A program made the translations under genes and the position numbers. From positions 72,501-136,500 of the forward strand of contig JARFJB010000408.1 of NCBI GenBank assembly GCA_036346205.1: 64,000 nt of DNA, given 5' to 3'. The notes beneath the pieces were generated by a model, which saw nothing but the letters and a program-made list of their open reading frames with translations, was not told where the DNA came from and did not search any database. This DNA is from Vesta saturnalis (taxonomy: Eukaryota; Arthropoda; Insecta; Coleoptera; Lampyridae). Of this stretch, positions 21,053-29,327 are shown piece after piece. Position 1 is the first letter of the stretch; the number at the start of each line of letters is the position of its first letter.

Positions 21053-22117
21053 ATGAAGGAGCGCTTAGCACAAGACATTTTGCGTGCTCGCAAGAGCGTG
21101 CAACAAAAATATGCGAGTTTGAAAGAAGATACCGCTCTTACAGAACGTGCAATAGAAGCACACTTTAAACCTATTACACAACCATTAAAACAATTAATTA
21201 CTAAAATGATGGTTCTCTCATCAAAGCTGAACCCCTTACGCCAGAAGCTGTCAAAATGAAGTCATTGCACAAGAAACTGAAGTTTTTTTACATCACACAC
21301 CTAAAACAGCTGGATTACGGAAGGCTCCACGCACTCTTGTTCCCGCAACCATTGCGCAACCTTCGCAGGAAACTGTAATTGCTGATACCACTAACGATGA
21401 TGATGTGGAAATTCCTACTTTACAACAATTGAAATCAGAACTGTTAGCTGCTGGATCTCAACCCGCCTTTGAAGATTATCTAAATCAATACCAAGGATTA
21501 GCTAAGTACTACGTTGAAGGTATATTTAGAGATACAGAAGACGAGTATGACTTAACATATGGCGTACATTTCATTCCGGAAGAAGAGAAATTTTTATTGG
21601 TGATGCTGAATTAGACTTTATTGGTGAAAACCTTCATATCACTCTTCCTGATGGATCCTCCCTAGACTATGAAGGAACACCGGGATTATATGAACTACTT
21701 TTTAAAAAAATGCCTACGGGTACAAAAGAGTGACCTACAGCAATACAATGACATATTGCGTCGTACTAATGCTGCCCGACGTAATTATAACTCGACAGAC
21801 CAAATCCGAGGAACTAATAGTAAAAATATGTGGAAATCATTAAACCATTACTTCAACCTAGAAAACGGTCAGCTACATCATCTATTGTCCCTCCAACCAC
21901 AAGATCTCGAACAACTTCTATCTCCAAAAGAGGTGGTGGCATGCAACTATTGCGATACAATAACAAAGCTATTGAATTTGTACCGTGGAATAACCCGAAT
22001 AAGTTAGTAGATTGGCTACGGAAATTATTAGGATCAATGTCGACAGGAAATACTAGCAATCACAACGAAGTAGTATATATAATTGATGAACTACGTGAAG
22101 CAAAAGTAATACAGTAA
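21053..22117 (+). CDS. DUF8207-like Polinton protein
   Basis: ATG at 21053, stop TAA at 22115-22117. The N-terminal helical region (MKERLAQDILRARKSVQQKY) is followed by a PIT/S linker, an acidic segment (DDDVEIPTLQQLKSE), the block DLTYGVHFI, an L.DGSSLDY..TPG region, and the C-terminal signature LLRYNNKAIEFVPWNNPNKL ... HNEVVYIIDELREAKVIQ. This is the protein I know next to the ATPase in insect Polintons; function unknown, probably structural. Frame breaks lie near 21240, 21600, 21690 and 21830. Confidence 0.8.
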
Positions 22118-22206
22118 CAGCTCTTGTTATAAACCTATTACTATATCCTTTTGATTTCATTGTTACACCGACTACCACTAAAGGCAGTACTACATGTCCA
22201 TCAGTT

Positions 22207-23530
22207 ATGCCAATAGACAAATTTGGCAGACATCTTCATCATCAAATGACAGTGGATAAATTTGGAAAACATATTACTCAGCATCGCAGTGATGCTACGA
22301 AGCAAAGTGATATATATTACGAAACTTATTTTACCTTGCAAGGTGTCTTGCAACAGACAACAGTAGATATTCCATTGGGTATCAATGGTAGATATTTCTT
22401 TCCTACAGAGGGAAAAATATTGCATTGTAAGTGGTTACCTCGAGATATTCATCTTCGAGTGGATACTGTAATATATATGACACCGCTGTTTCTAAATAAT
22501 AAAACTATTCGTAAGGAAGGTGTGATTCAACCTATAATTCCAAAAGATATCACTTTCGACAAAGAACAATTATTCATCCTAGAGATTGTACTACAATCCA
22601 AAGTAAAAATGAGTAAATCCGATGTTGTTGAAGAACTGCACAAACCAGCAAGGAGAAATTTTCCGCGACGTTGTGTAGTACTAAAAGGTTTAAATGATCT
22701 CTTTCAAGCTGATTTAGTGGAAATGATACCTTATGCTCATGTGAATAAAGGATTTCGATATATTTTAGTAATAATTAATGCCTTCTCTAAATATGTCTGG
22801 GCTTTCCCCATCAAACGCAAGAATGGTAAACTAGTCGCGGAGGTAATGGATAAACTGCTATCTGGATTGCAAAAGATGCCTACGCATATACAAACTGATA
22901 TGGGAACGGAGTTTTATAATGCAGAATTTAAAAAGTAGTGAAAAATTCAATATCAATCATTACAGTAGTTATTCCACCTTGAAAAGTAGCATAGTCGAAC
23001 GTGTCAATCGTACCCTTAAAGCAATAATGTGGAAAACATTCAGCATGCAAGGATCATATAAGTGGCTATCAATCTTGCCTCAAATTGTTACCGATTATAA
23101 TTCAAGAAAGCATAGAACAACCGGATATAAACCGGTAGATGTAACGGAAAAGAATGCTGCAGATATTTTGCAACATTTAAAATGTCAGAAAGTTCTTGAC
23201 CGTAAAACACCTAAATTTAGAGTGGGGGAACATGTACGCATTAGCAAACATAGAAGCATATTCTCTAAGGGGTACACACCTAATTGGAGTTACGAAGTCT
23301 TTCGAATATCAACAGTTAAACGTTCAAGCCCACTCACCTACACATTACGTGATAGTCGAGATGAAGAGATTCAAGGTCGGTTCTATGAGCCCGAACTACA
23401 AAGTGTTAAACATCCAGACATTCATCTAGTTGAACGTGTCATCCGACGTCAAGGGAATAAAGCTCTCGTTAAGTGGTTGGGTTTTGATACTTCTCACAAC
23501 TCCTGGATTTCTACCAAAGACATTGTGTAA
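22207..23530 (+). CDS. INT: Retroviral-type integrase with chromodomain
   Basis: DDE integrase that inserts the element and makes the 6-bp target duplication. Catalytic residues are visible: Asp in QADLVEM (about 22710), Asp in QTDMGTEFYNAEF (about 22895) and Glu in SSIVERVNR (about 22995). A SH3-like region (FRVGEHVRISKHR) and a C-terminal chromodomain (VERVIRRQGNKALVKWLGFD) follow. The family's usual start corresponds to the internal ATG at 22609 (MSKSDVV.ELHKPARR). Here about 134 codons beginning MPIDKFGRHL run into it without a stop, so this is either a fusion with a separate small gene or a missing base. A frame break lies in the A runs near 22930-22945. AATAAA follows at 23575. Confidence 0.9.
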
Positions 23531-23574
23531 TACGCTAATTAACCTTAATTATATATACTGTAATATTAATATGC

Positions 23575-23580
23575 AATAAA
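23575..23580 (+). terminator. Poly(A) signal after the integrase gene
   Basis: AATAAA 45 bases after the integrase stop, followed by a T-rich stretch. Confidence 0.6.
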
Positions 23581-23711
23581 CAGATCTTTTTTTACTTTTT
23601 ATTACTACTATCCTATACATATACATCATTACATACTACTAAAGCGTCTGACAAACACACACTCACGATGCTGTTTTTCGAGAATTGGTGAAATTATATT
23701 AGCACAGTCGC

Positions 23712-23825
23712 CTATTCTTTTTTAAATCGTGCAGAATCTCTAGCTAATTGTTCCCATTCTCCTTTTCGCGCATGCCTGTAAGCCAACTCCCATACTACTA
23801 TGTAGTGAACTACGTTTTGGACTCA
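23712..23825 (-). CDS. Possible very small protein gene
   Basis: An ATG directly after the stop of the next gene upstream (TAATGA overlap) opens a frame that, after one break in an A run near 23807, reads YIVVWELAYRHARKGEWEQL and ends KKE-TAG at 23714-23712, about 38 codons. Composition (Trp/Glu/Arg, helical) looks coding. The same segment is also in frame with the upstream gene beyond its double stop TAATGA, so it could instead be that gene's former C-terminus. Confidence 0.35.
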
Positions 23826-24203
23826 TTAATGCGCACCTTCTTCACTGGGTGAGTCGTCATCTGATGACTCAAAATTCGGTAAATATCTTTCTATTTCGTG
23901 TATAAATTGCTCCAATGATATTTCTTTAAGGTCTTCTATTAATCGCTTTATACAACAAATACACTCTATATCACCTACATGCGATGTTAAGTATTTTTCA
24001 CAAAGGCGTATTCCTCCCCCATACTTATTAACTAGATTATTTAAATAGTCATCACTAAATCTACCCATTCCATACACTTTTTCATGATCAGCATCGAATT
24101 CTAATGCTTGTAACTGGCATATTAGTCTTTGGACTGCACTAACACAATCTACAGCTTTAGGCCACGACTCCGCACTATAACACATCCACATATTGACTAA
24201 CAT
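23826..24203 (-). CDS. Acidic-tailed Polinton protein, unknown
   Basis: Complete 125-codon frame, ATG at 24203, TAA at 23828-23826, with no frame break. Not recognised. Mostly helical, with Cys at intervals (CVSAVQRLICQLQ, IECICCIKRLIEDL) and an acidic end (SSDDDSPSEEGAH). It lies 31 bases after the stop of the larger minus-strand gene upstream and is probably co-transcribed with it. Confidence 0.6.
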   Translation of the reverse strand: MLVNMWMCYSAESWPKAVDCVSAVQRLICQLQALEFDADHEKVYGMGRFSDDYLNNLVNKYGGGIRLCEKYLTSHVGDIECICCIKRLIEDLKEISLEQFIHEIERYLPNFESSDDDSPSEEGAH

Positions 24204-24234
24204 CTAATACTATCCACTATTGACTACAAGCGCG

Positions 24235-24943
24235 TTACCCCCTTTGAGTTATAGGATTGGTAAGATCCATATCCATATATAGTTTCTCCTTGGCAAATAC
24301 TTCCATTTCCAGAAGGCAGGCTATGTTGACCTCAAATACATCACGCAATGGACCTATAACTTGGTGAATGTTACATTCAGGAATTGTCGCTGTCGACTGT
24401 ATTAGGTTTTATAAAACTCTGGAAAGTTCACAGTATCTGCCAACTCCAATCGGTAATATATTATCTTCAAAAGCTTCCATAACTGTTCTATAGACTCCCA
24501 TCCTAGATAGACATCAATTTCGTCACTATCACAGAGGCGTATAATTTTTTCTTGTTAATATTTTCGTACGAGACAGTCTTCGATCCCAGTTTGGTAGGTA
24601 GCCATGTTCCTTCAGGACTGTAGAAATAATTAGTAATCACCCTTTGATTATCCATAAGTATACGCCATTCCTGCTTGTCAAACACCACTCCACCACTCTT
24701 CGTTCCACCTAGTTTTACGACTGGCTCAAATCCAAATTTTGGTGATAGACCGACACTAACAAACTTTGTTTTACTTTTATTTAAGAAATAATGCACATTA
24801 TTAAGCAAAATATCGCAATATTTACTTGAACTTATAGCACCGAGAATCTTCGCCTTTTCTATGGCTTGACGTACGATGTTATCCATTATATACGATACTG
24901 ACTTTACATACATTCCTCTCTTATATATATGACACTCTCCCAC
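24235..24943 (-). CDS. Conserved Polinton protein of unknown function
   Basis: Open from 24943; the ATG at 24886 (MDNIVRQAIEKAKILG) is the better start. Recognisable block: LSPKFGFEPVVKLGGTKSGG, then QEWRILMDNQRVITNYFYS, LGSKTVSYENI, and after a frame break near 24543 DEIDVYLGWESIEQLWKLL, a form I remember from an unnamed insect-Polinton protein. A second break near 24405 leads to EVNIACLLEMEVFAKEKLYM and TAA at 24237-24235. Both breaks lie in A/T runs. Function unknown. It is divergent from the gene at 25198. Confidence 0.6.
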
Positions 24944-24944
24944 T

Positions 24945-25197
24945 ATGTACCCTCCTCAAGGCTACTTACGTGACCTTCACGATTGTACCACACATTGCTT
25001 TAGCGGTCTTGTCGGTTACACCTTTTCAAGGTTTTCTTTTCGTTCCACTACTTCAAGGATTTCTAGGCATACTTATTCCCAAGGTTATTCCACTTTGCCA
25101 CAGCAAGGTCATCACACAAGGTTACATATCCCCACTCAGTATTATTCGTATACTTAAAGGGAGGGTTTTACATATACCATAGTTACCGATCTTCACT
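24945..25197. promoter_or_regulatory. Divergent promoter with terminal-repeat-type motifs
   Basis: CAAGG(T/C/A)T-type words occur at 24957, 25027, 25054, 25080, 25104 and 25117. TTCCACTACTTCAAGGATTT at about 25043 matches the composite in the terminal repeats (TTCCACTATTACAAGGCTAT at 8449). GTGACC after the first copy also occurs in the terminal repeats. TATACTTAAAG near 25150 could be a TATA box for the plus-strand gene. Confidence 0.5.
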
Positions 25198-25709
25198 ATG
25201 TCAGTTACTCCAGTGCAAGACGATTGGAAGACAATGTACCAACCACAAACCCTATTTCAAATTAGTACGCGACGGACGTGTCAATTAATTCCCAACTGGG
25301 TAAATTTTGAAAAGGAAGGAATACTACCGGCTTCCATAAACAAAGTGCTACGAAATAATTATGAACTGGTTCAGTGGAATTCAGCGTGGTATATCGAAAT
25401 GAGCAAGGTAATACGCGAGCACTTTGCGGCAAGTCGTGTAACAGCATATGCCCACATTGTATCAATACATGTTCGATACCATCTGGTGGACTTCATGAAT
25501 TTGTGTCATTGCTGTTTCGCCCGATTGAAACCAGGACATTACCGCGTACTGGACCATCATATGCATATGGAGCGGTGGACTGCGCGATACTACCTGTCGC
25601 ACGAATATTATTGGTGCTCGTCGTGAGGCGCCTCTCACACAGTTATACGATGTGTACGATGATGACTCATGTATACTGTGTGATGAGGTGTGCTACGTAG
25701 ACGAGTAGT
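25198..25709 (+). CDS. Unknown Polinton protein with acidic Cys tail
   Basis: ATG at 25198 (MSVTPVQDDWKTMYQPQTLF). The frame stays open to 25626 but its later part looks unnatural. A switch to the frame ending ARREAPLTQLYDVYDDDS, CILCDEVCYVDE and TAG at 25707-25709 gives a more plausible acidic C-terminus with CxxC and a further Cys. The break would lie between about 25440 and 25610. No family recognised. It lies just upstream of the BIR gene on the same strand. Confidence 0.45.
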
Positions 25710-25715
25710 CTTTTT

Positions 25716-25832
25716 TTACTGTATCTATTGTATATATTGTACATATTGTATATATGTGTTGTATATATTGTATATATTGTATATATTGTATATATTGTAT
25801 ATATTGTATATATTGTATATATTGTATAGAAT
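25716..25832. repeat. TATATTGTA microsatellite
   Basis: About a dozen 9-bp units of TATATTGTA and near variants, directly 5' of the BIR gene. Its translation (repeating Cys-Ile-Tyr) is not credible protein, so the BIR start is taken downstream at 25877. The TATA-rich array may serve as promoter. Confidence 0.85.
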
Positions 25833-25876
25833 ACATTATTTCCTGTCAGTATCTTACTGATTTCGCTGATGTTAGC

Positions 25877-26230
25877 ATGTGTGACCCAAACTTTTATTAT
25901 CCTCAGTATTACAACTGTTTCGATAAACGCTTACTAACGTATCGAACATGGTCTGGAGTTCACTCACCCTCATCGCTTGCTGCAGCAGGATTCATTTCCA
26001 CATCTTCAGACGATACGGTTGAATGTTTCATGTGTGGGGTTAGAATAAACCGATGGCAGCCAGATGTCAATCCGTTACAGGAACATCTACGATGGGCACC
26101 ACATTGCACGTATGCTCAGCTCCTCGCACCACGTCCGCGCAGATGTACTGAAACGGAAGTCGAGAGGACCTTCTGCACTTGTACTAAATCAAAATGTTTT
26201 ATTCCTAAAGAAAATCATATATCTGAGTAA
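25877..26230 (+). CDS. BIR-domain (IAP-like) protein
   Basis: ATG at 25877 (MCDPNFYYPQ), TAA ending at 26230, 117 residues, uninterrupted. Residues about 14-83 form a baculoviral-IAP-repeat domain: RLLTYRTWSG, LAAAGFISTSSDDTVECFMC, W near 60, and EHLRWAPHC. The zinc ligands C50, C53, H70 and C77 fit CX2CX16HX6C exactly. There is no RING; the tail has CTCTKSKC. IAP proteins bind caspases or IAP antagonists and block apoptosis, so an anti-death role in the host cell is likely (inference). Residues from about 85 on are encoded within the right terminal inverted repeat. Possible capture from a host. Confidence 0.88.
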   Translation: MCDPNFYYPQYYNCFDKRLLTYRTWSGVHSPSSLAAAGFISTSSDDTVECFMCGVRINRWQPDVNPLQEHLRWAPHCTYAQLLAPRPRRCTETEVERTFCTCTKSKCFIPKENHISE

Positions 26231-26675
26231 TACATCAATTAAATATATTAACATATTGTTTTTCTTTTATTTTGGTAAAAAGTGAGGTTGAGCAAAAAAC
26301 ATACAAGTGGACAAAAAACATACAAGTGGGGTATAGAGTAGCAAGCAGGTGGCTAAGCATAAAGTAGGTCACGCGGATGACCTTGTAATTGTGAAACAGG
26401 AAGGCGTGGTCGGATAGCCTTGTAATAGTGGAACAGAAAAGCGGAGCTTATGACCCTGGTTTTGTGGTAATGATATGTCGCACAGATAGCCTTGTAGTTG
26501 TGGAACAGGAAATCGGGGTTTGTGCCCGTGGGTTTGTGGTAATGATATGTAAGTAGGTCACACATTGCGCTTTTTTGACCTTGGTACGGTGGGAAACCGG
26601 TTTTTGTGGTAACCTTGGAAATGTGGAAAACCGGTTTTTGTGGTGGTGTCCCAAAAGTCTCCAATCTTACCTACT
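26130..26675 (-). repeat. Polinton right terminal inverted repeat
   Basis: Inverted copy of 8207-8749, 546 bases. It carries the 3' end of the BIR gene at its inner edge and the same CAAGG composite repeats. Three A/T runs are one base longer here than in the left copy. Confidence 0.95.
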
Positions 26676-26681
26676 AAAGGG
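26676..26681. repeat. Polinton target-site duplication, right copy
   Basis: AAAGGG, identical to 8201-8206. Confidence 0.95.
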
Positions 26682-27375
26682 GTTTCACTAGCTCCTATAC
26701 AAACAAGGATAAAAGCATAATCGTCATGCAATGGATTGATAATTCTGTAGTTCAAGTTGCATCGAATGTTTATGGTGTGTTACCAACAAAGTCTGCAAAA
26801 AGATATTCGGCGGCAGAAAAGAAATATATTACTGTGCAAATGCCAAATGCGATAAATGTTTACAATACCCATATGGGAGGGACAGATTTAATGGATAGGA
26901 ATATATCTAACTACAGAATAAAAATCCGAAACAATAAGTGGTACTGGTCTGTATTTCTCACCTGCTTTCAGCAACGCTCTCAAATGCTTGGAATTTACAC
27001 AGAATAGAGACTGAAGTTAAAAAGAAGTATTTGTCCACTAGGGATGATAACTTTGAAAAAATCGAACCCGCCCTAGACTTTTTAGGATTTATAAGAAATA
27101 TTGTGTCAACTTATATACATTTATATACAAATCGTGATTCAGTTGGTCGACCACGGTCCAGAGATATATTAACGAGAAATGTTCCTACAGCAGTGTCTCA
27201 CAATTTAAAGGTATTGCATTATCCAGAAACTCTTAAACAAAATCGATGTAAGGTTTGTAAAAAAAATTCCACTTTCGGTTGTGGTGTGTGTGTCGTGTCA
27301 ATATGCACCCTTTGGACTGTTTTAAAGCTTTTCATGACCAACAGAAATAGTTATACATTTGAAATTAAATAAATG
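26682..27375 (+). pseudogene. piggyBac transposase, 3' part
   Basis: Continues the reading frame of the 5' part. Contains MQWIDNSVVQVASNVYG, then NTHMGGTDLMDRNISNYRI with the third catalytic Asp (near 26885), NKWYWSVFLTCFQ, a frame break near 26970, and the C-terminal Cys-rich zinc finger (NRCKVCKKNSTFGCGVC) ending TAA at about 27372. AATAAA overlaps the stop (27368-27373). The frameshift adds to the nonsense codon in the first half, so the copy is probably non-functional as written. Confidence 0.85.
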
Positions 27376-27589
27376 GTTTCGTCCGACATTGTTTGTGTTT
27401 TTCAAAATTACTACACTTTCATGTGGCCATGTTCCAATAATGGAACTTTTTTCTCGGCCCTGTATAAACATTTATAGATCAGGTAAAAATTTTTTACAAT
27501 TTTTTTTTGACTTAAGGCACATTTCAGAAAAGTAACTTTATCTAAACAATAAAAATGTGGCCATGAATGGGTTAAAGTAAATATTAAAT

Positions 27590-28155
27590 TTATTGTAGAT
27601 TCTTCTGATTTTGAAAATAAACCGTTTTTCCCAGATAATTCATCTGACAAATATAGACCTAGTTATGAGTCTGTCGTAGAAGATTCTGATGATAACTGTG
27701 AAGAAAATAGTTTGAACCCTGAATGTTTAAGAAACGAACACGTCACCGTCACCGTCTAACGCATCTTTTGAAGGAAGCAACAGCAACAGACATAAATTTT
27801 GCTGTTGCTAAGAAAAAAGTATTTAATTTCACAGAAAAAACATAAAAAAAAGAAAACGTCGCCCGGAAACATGGAAACGAAACATATTTGCAACTGCTAG
27901 ACAGCAAACGAAATAATAAATTTTTAAGACAACCAAAAAGGTCGTGCTACCAAAAACACCGGAGTTGGCTTTTGTAAAAACACTTGCAGAAAAAGGTGCA
28001 ATAAGAAATTTATTGAAAATTCAAAAAGTTTCACACAGTGGATCAGAATTAAAAAAATACACTTCCATTTAGGTCTATTCAAATATAACCAGTTCAAAGA
28101 CATAGAAAAAATAGATTGAGTGACAAGTCTTCCACATTTTCTCATAAAGTGACTC
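27590..28155 (+). pseudogene. SDSCSGQN-type transposase-like gene, 5' remnant
   Basis: Coding-like text starts after a splice-acceptor-like TTATTGTAG at about 27590: an acidic segment (DSSDFENKPFFPDNSSD, VVEDSDDNCEEN), a KKRKRR..TWKRNI basic block near 27850, and a T..AFVKTLAEKGA piece near 27960. The basic TWKRN block precedes the catalytic-like region in a widespread family of unnamed insect transposase-like proteins. Several stops and shifts. The remainder is at 29328-30215, beyond a retrotransposon insertion. Confidence 0.45.
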
Positions 28156-28159
28156 TTAA

Positions 28160-29326
28160 TAGAAATATTGTTACTGTTTGTAGAACATCATTTCACTCCC
28201 TCTATCAAATTTCACACAAAAAGTACAAAAGTAGTTGATATACGTGTCGTAGTTGATGGCTTTTTTTCAAAAGAAGTTAGCATTAACGCGGGCGTACCAC
28301 AGGGATCCGTTATAGCGCCTACACTTTTTCTGCTGTACATAAACGACCTTATTTCTTCAACAACTAACCCCATCCATTGCTTTGCTGACGATAGCACTCT
28401 TCACTGTAGTTCATCTCAGTCTACTCATAGTGATAATCCACCTTCTATGTCAAATCAAGAAATTAAAGCTGACATGGCAAATTCAATCAACAAAGACATT
28501 CAACGTATTCTCGAATGGGGAAGCAATAATCTAGTTAAATTTAATGCTAACAAAACTCAGTGTTGCCTTATGTCCGCCAAAAAAGATCGATCATTTCCTG
28601 TTGTAAGTATGAATGGCTCAGTTCTTAAGTTTTCAGACTCTATTACTCTGTTGGGTATGACTGTATCTTCAAATCTCTCATGAGTTGACCATCTTCTGTC
28701 AGCCACCAAAACAGCTGCTCGTAAAATAGGCTTTTTGTACAGATCTAAGCAGTACTTTACCTCTCGACAACTCCTTCTGCTGTATAAGGCCCAAATTCGG
28801 CCTCATCTGGAATATAATTCTCACCTTTGGGTTAGTGCTCCCCAATACGCTCTCGATATCGTTGATCGTATTCAAAAGAGAGCGATTAGGCTTATAAATG
28901 ACCCGTCCTTAACTTCTCACATACAGTCCCTTGAGCATGAAAGGATGGTTTCAGTTCTTTCTTTGTATTATCATTATTACAACGGCTATTGTGCTGGTGA
29001 ATTACATTCTTTGATACCATCTCCGGCTATCTTTGCGAGAAACACTCGGTTCGCTCATTTACATCATCAGTATGCAGTACAAATCTCCACTTGTCGTACC
29101 AAACGGGCGCAATCCACATTTTTCTACACGGCTTCTAAACTCTGGAATGATCTCCCTAGTTCCTGTTTTCCTCTCACTTATGATATGAGAAAATTTAAGG
29201 TAGCTGTTCATAGACATCTATTGGCAATTCATTATCCCTATATCCATCCTCCTAAGTGTTCCTGAGTGCTTTAGCACGATAGGCCTTATTTAGCCTGTTC
29301 AGGTCCACAACCATAAAAAAAAAAAA
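28160..29326 (+). mobile_element. 5'-truncated non-LTR retrotransposon (CR1/jockey-like)
   Basis: Only the 3' part of the reverse transcriptase gene, its 3' UTR and a 12-base A tail (29315-29326) are present, as expected of incomplete target-primed reverse transcription. It splits an older gene remnant. No clear target duplication was found. Confidence 0.8.
28168..29268 (+). pseudogene. Reverse transcriptase, C-terminal part
   Basis: Contains GVPQGSVIAPTLFLLYINDL (motif B), CFADDSTLHCS (the catalytic FADD box, near 28384), a thumb region, a TGA in place of an expected Trp at 28681-28683, then ARKIGFLYRSKQYF, IRPHLEYNSHLW, IQKRAIRLIND and the terminal SKLWNDLPSSCFP. Ends TGA at about 29266. 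This arrangement is that of CR1/jockey-group elements. The upstream palm, endonuclease and ORF1 are missing. Confidence 0.85.
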
Positions 29327-29327
29327 T

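Larger units (their letters stand above)
8207..26675. mobile_element. Polinton/Maverick element, 18,469 bp
   Basis: Defined by about 545-bp terminal inverted repeats beginning AGTAGGTAAG and a 6-bp target duplication. It holds the full diagnostic gene set: protein-primed family B polymerase, retroviral-type integrase with chromodomain, FtsK/HerA-type packaging ATPase, adenain-like cysteine protease, and major and minor capsid proteins. It also has several accessory genes, including a BIR protein. Coding density is high and base composition is visibly less AT-rich than the flanks. Elements of this kind are regarded as endogenous relatives of virophage- and adintovirus-like viruses. As written, many genes have single-base frame breaks. 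Confidence 0.95.
6469..27571 (+). mobile_element. piggyBac-type transposon, interrupted by the Polinton
   Basis: The ends are inverted repeats: CCCATTCATGGCCA at 6469 and its complement ending at 27571, followed on the right by TTAA (27572-27575), the piggyBac target. On the left the bases are TTTACCC where TTTAACCC is expected, one A fewer. Without the Polinton and one copy of its target duplication the element is about 2.63 kb, normal for piggyBac. Subterminal palindromes of the form TGTTCC-N4/5-TGGAAC occur at 6483, 6823 and 27431. It carries one transposase gene on the plus strand. Confidence 0.85.

Noticed and set aside
25754..25876. N-terminal extension of the BIR protein through the TATATTGTA repeat
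   Set aside because: It would add repeated Cys-Ile-Tyr; the ATG at 25877 gives a normal BIR protein start.
7621..28683. Reassigned TGA codons (TGA at expected Trp in piggyBac 7621 and in the reverse transcriptase 28681)
   Set aside because: Only two cases, both in decaying transposons; simple TGG-to-TGA mutations explain them, and intact genes here use TGA as stop.
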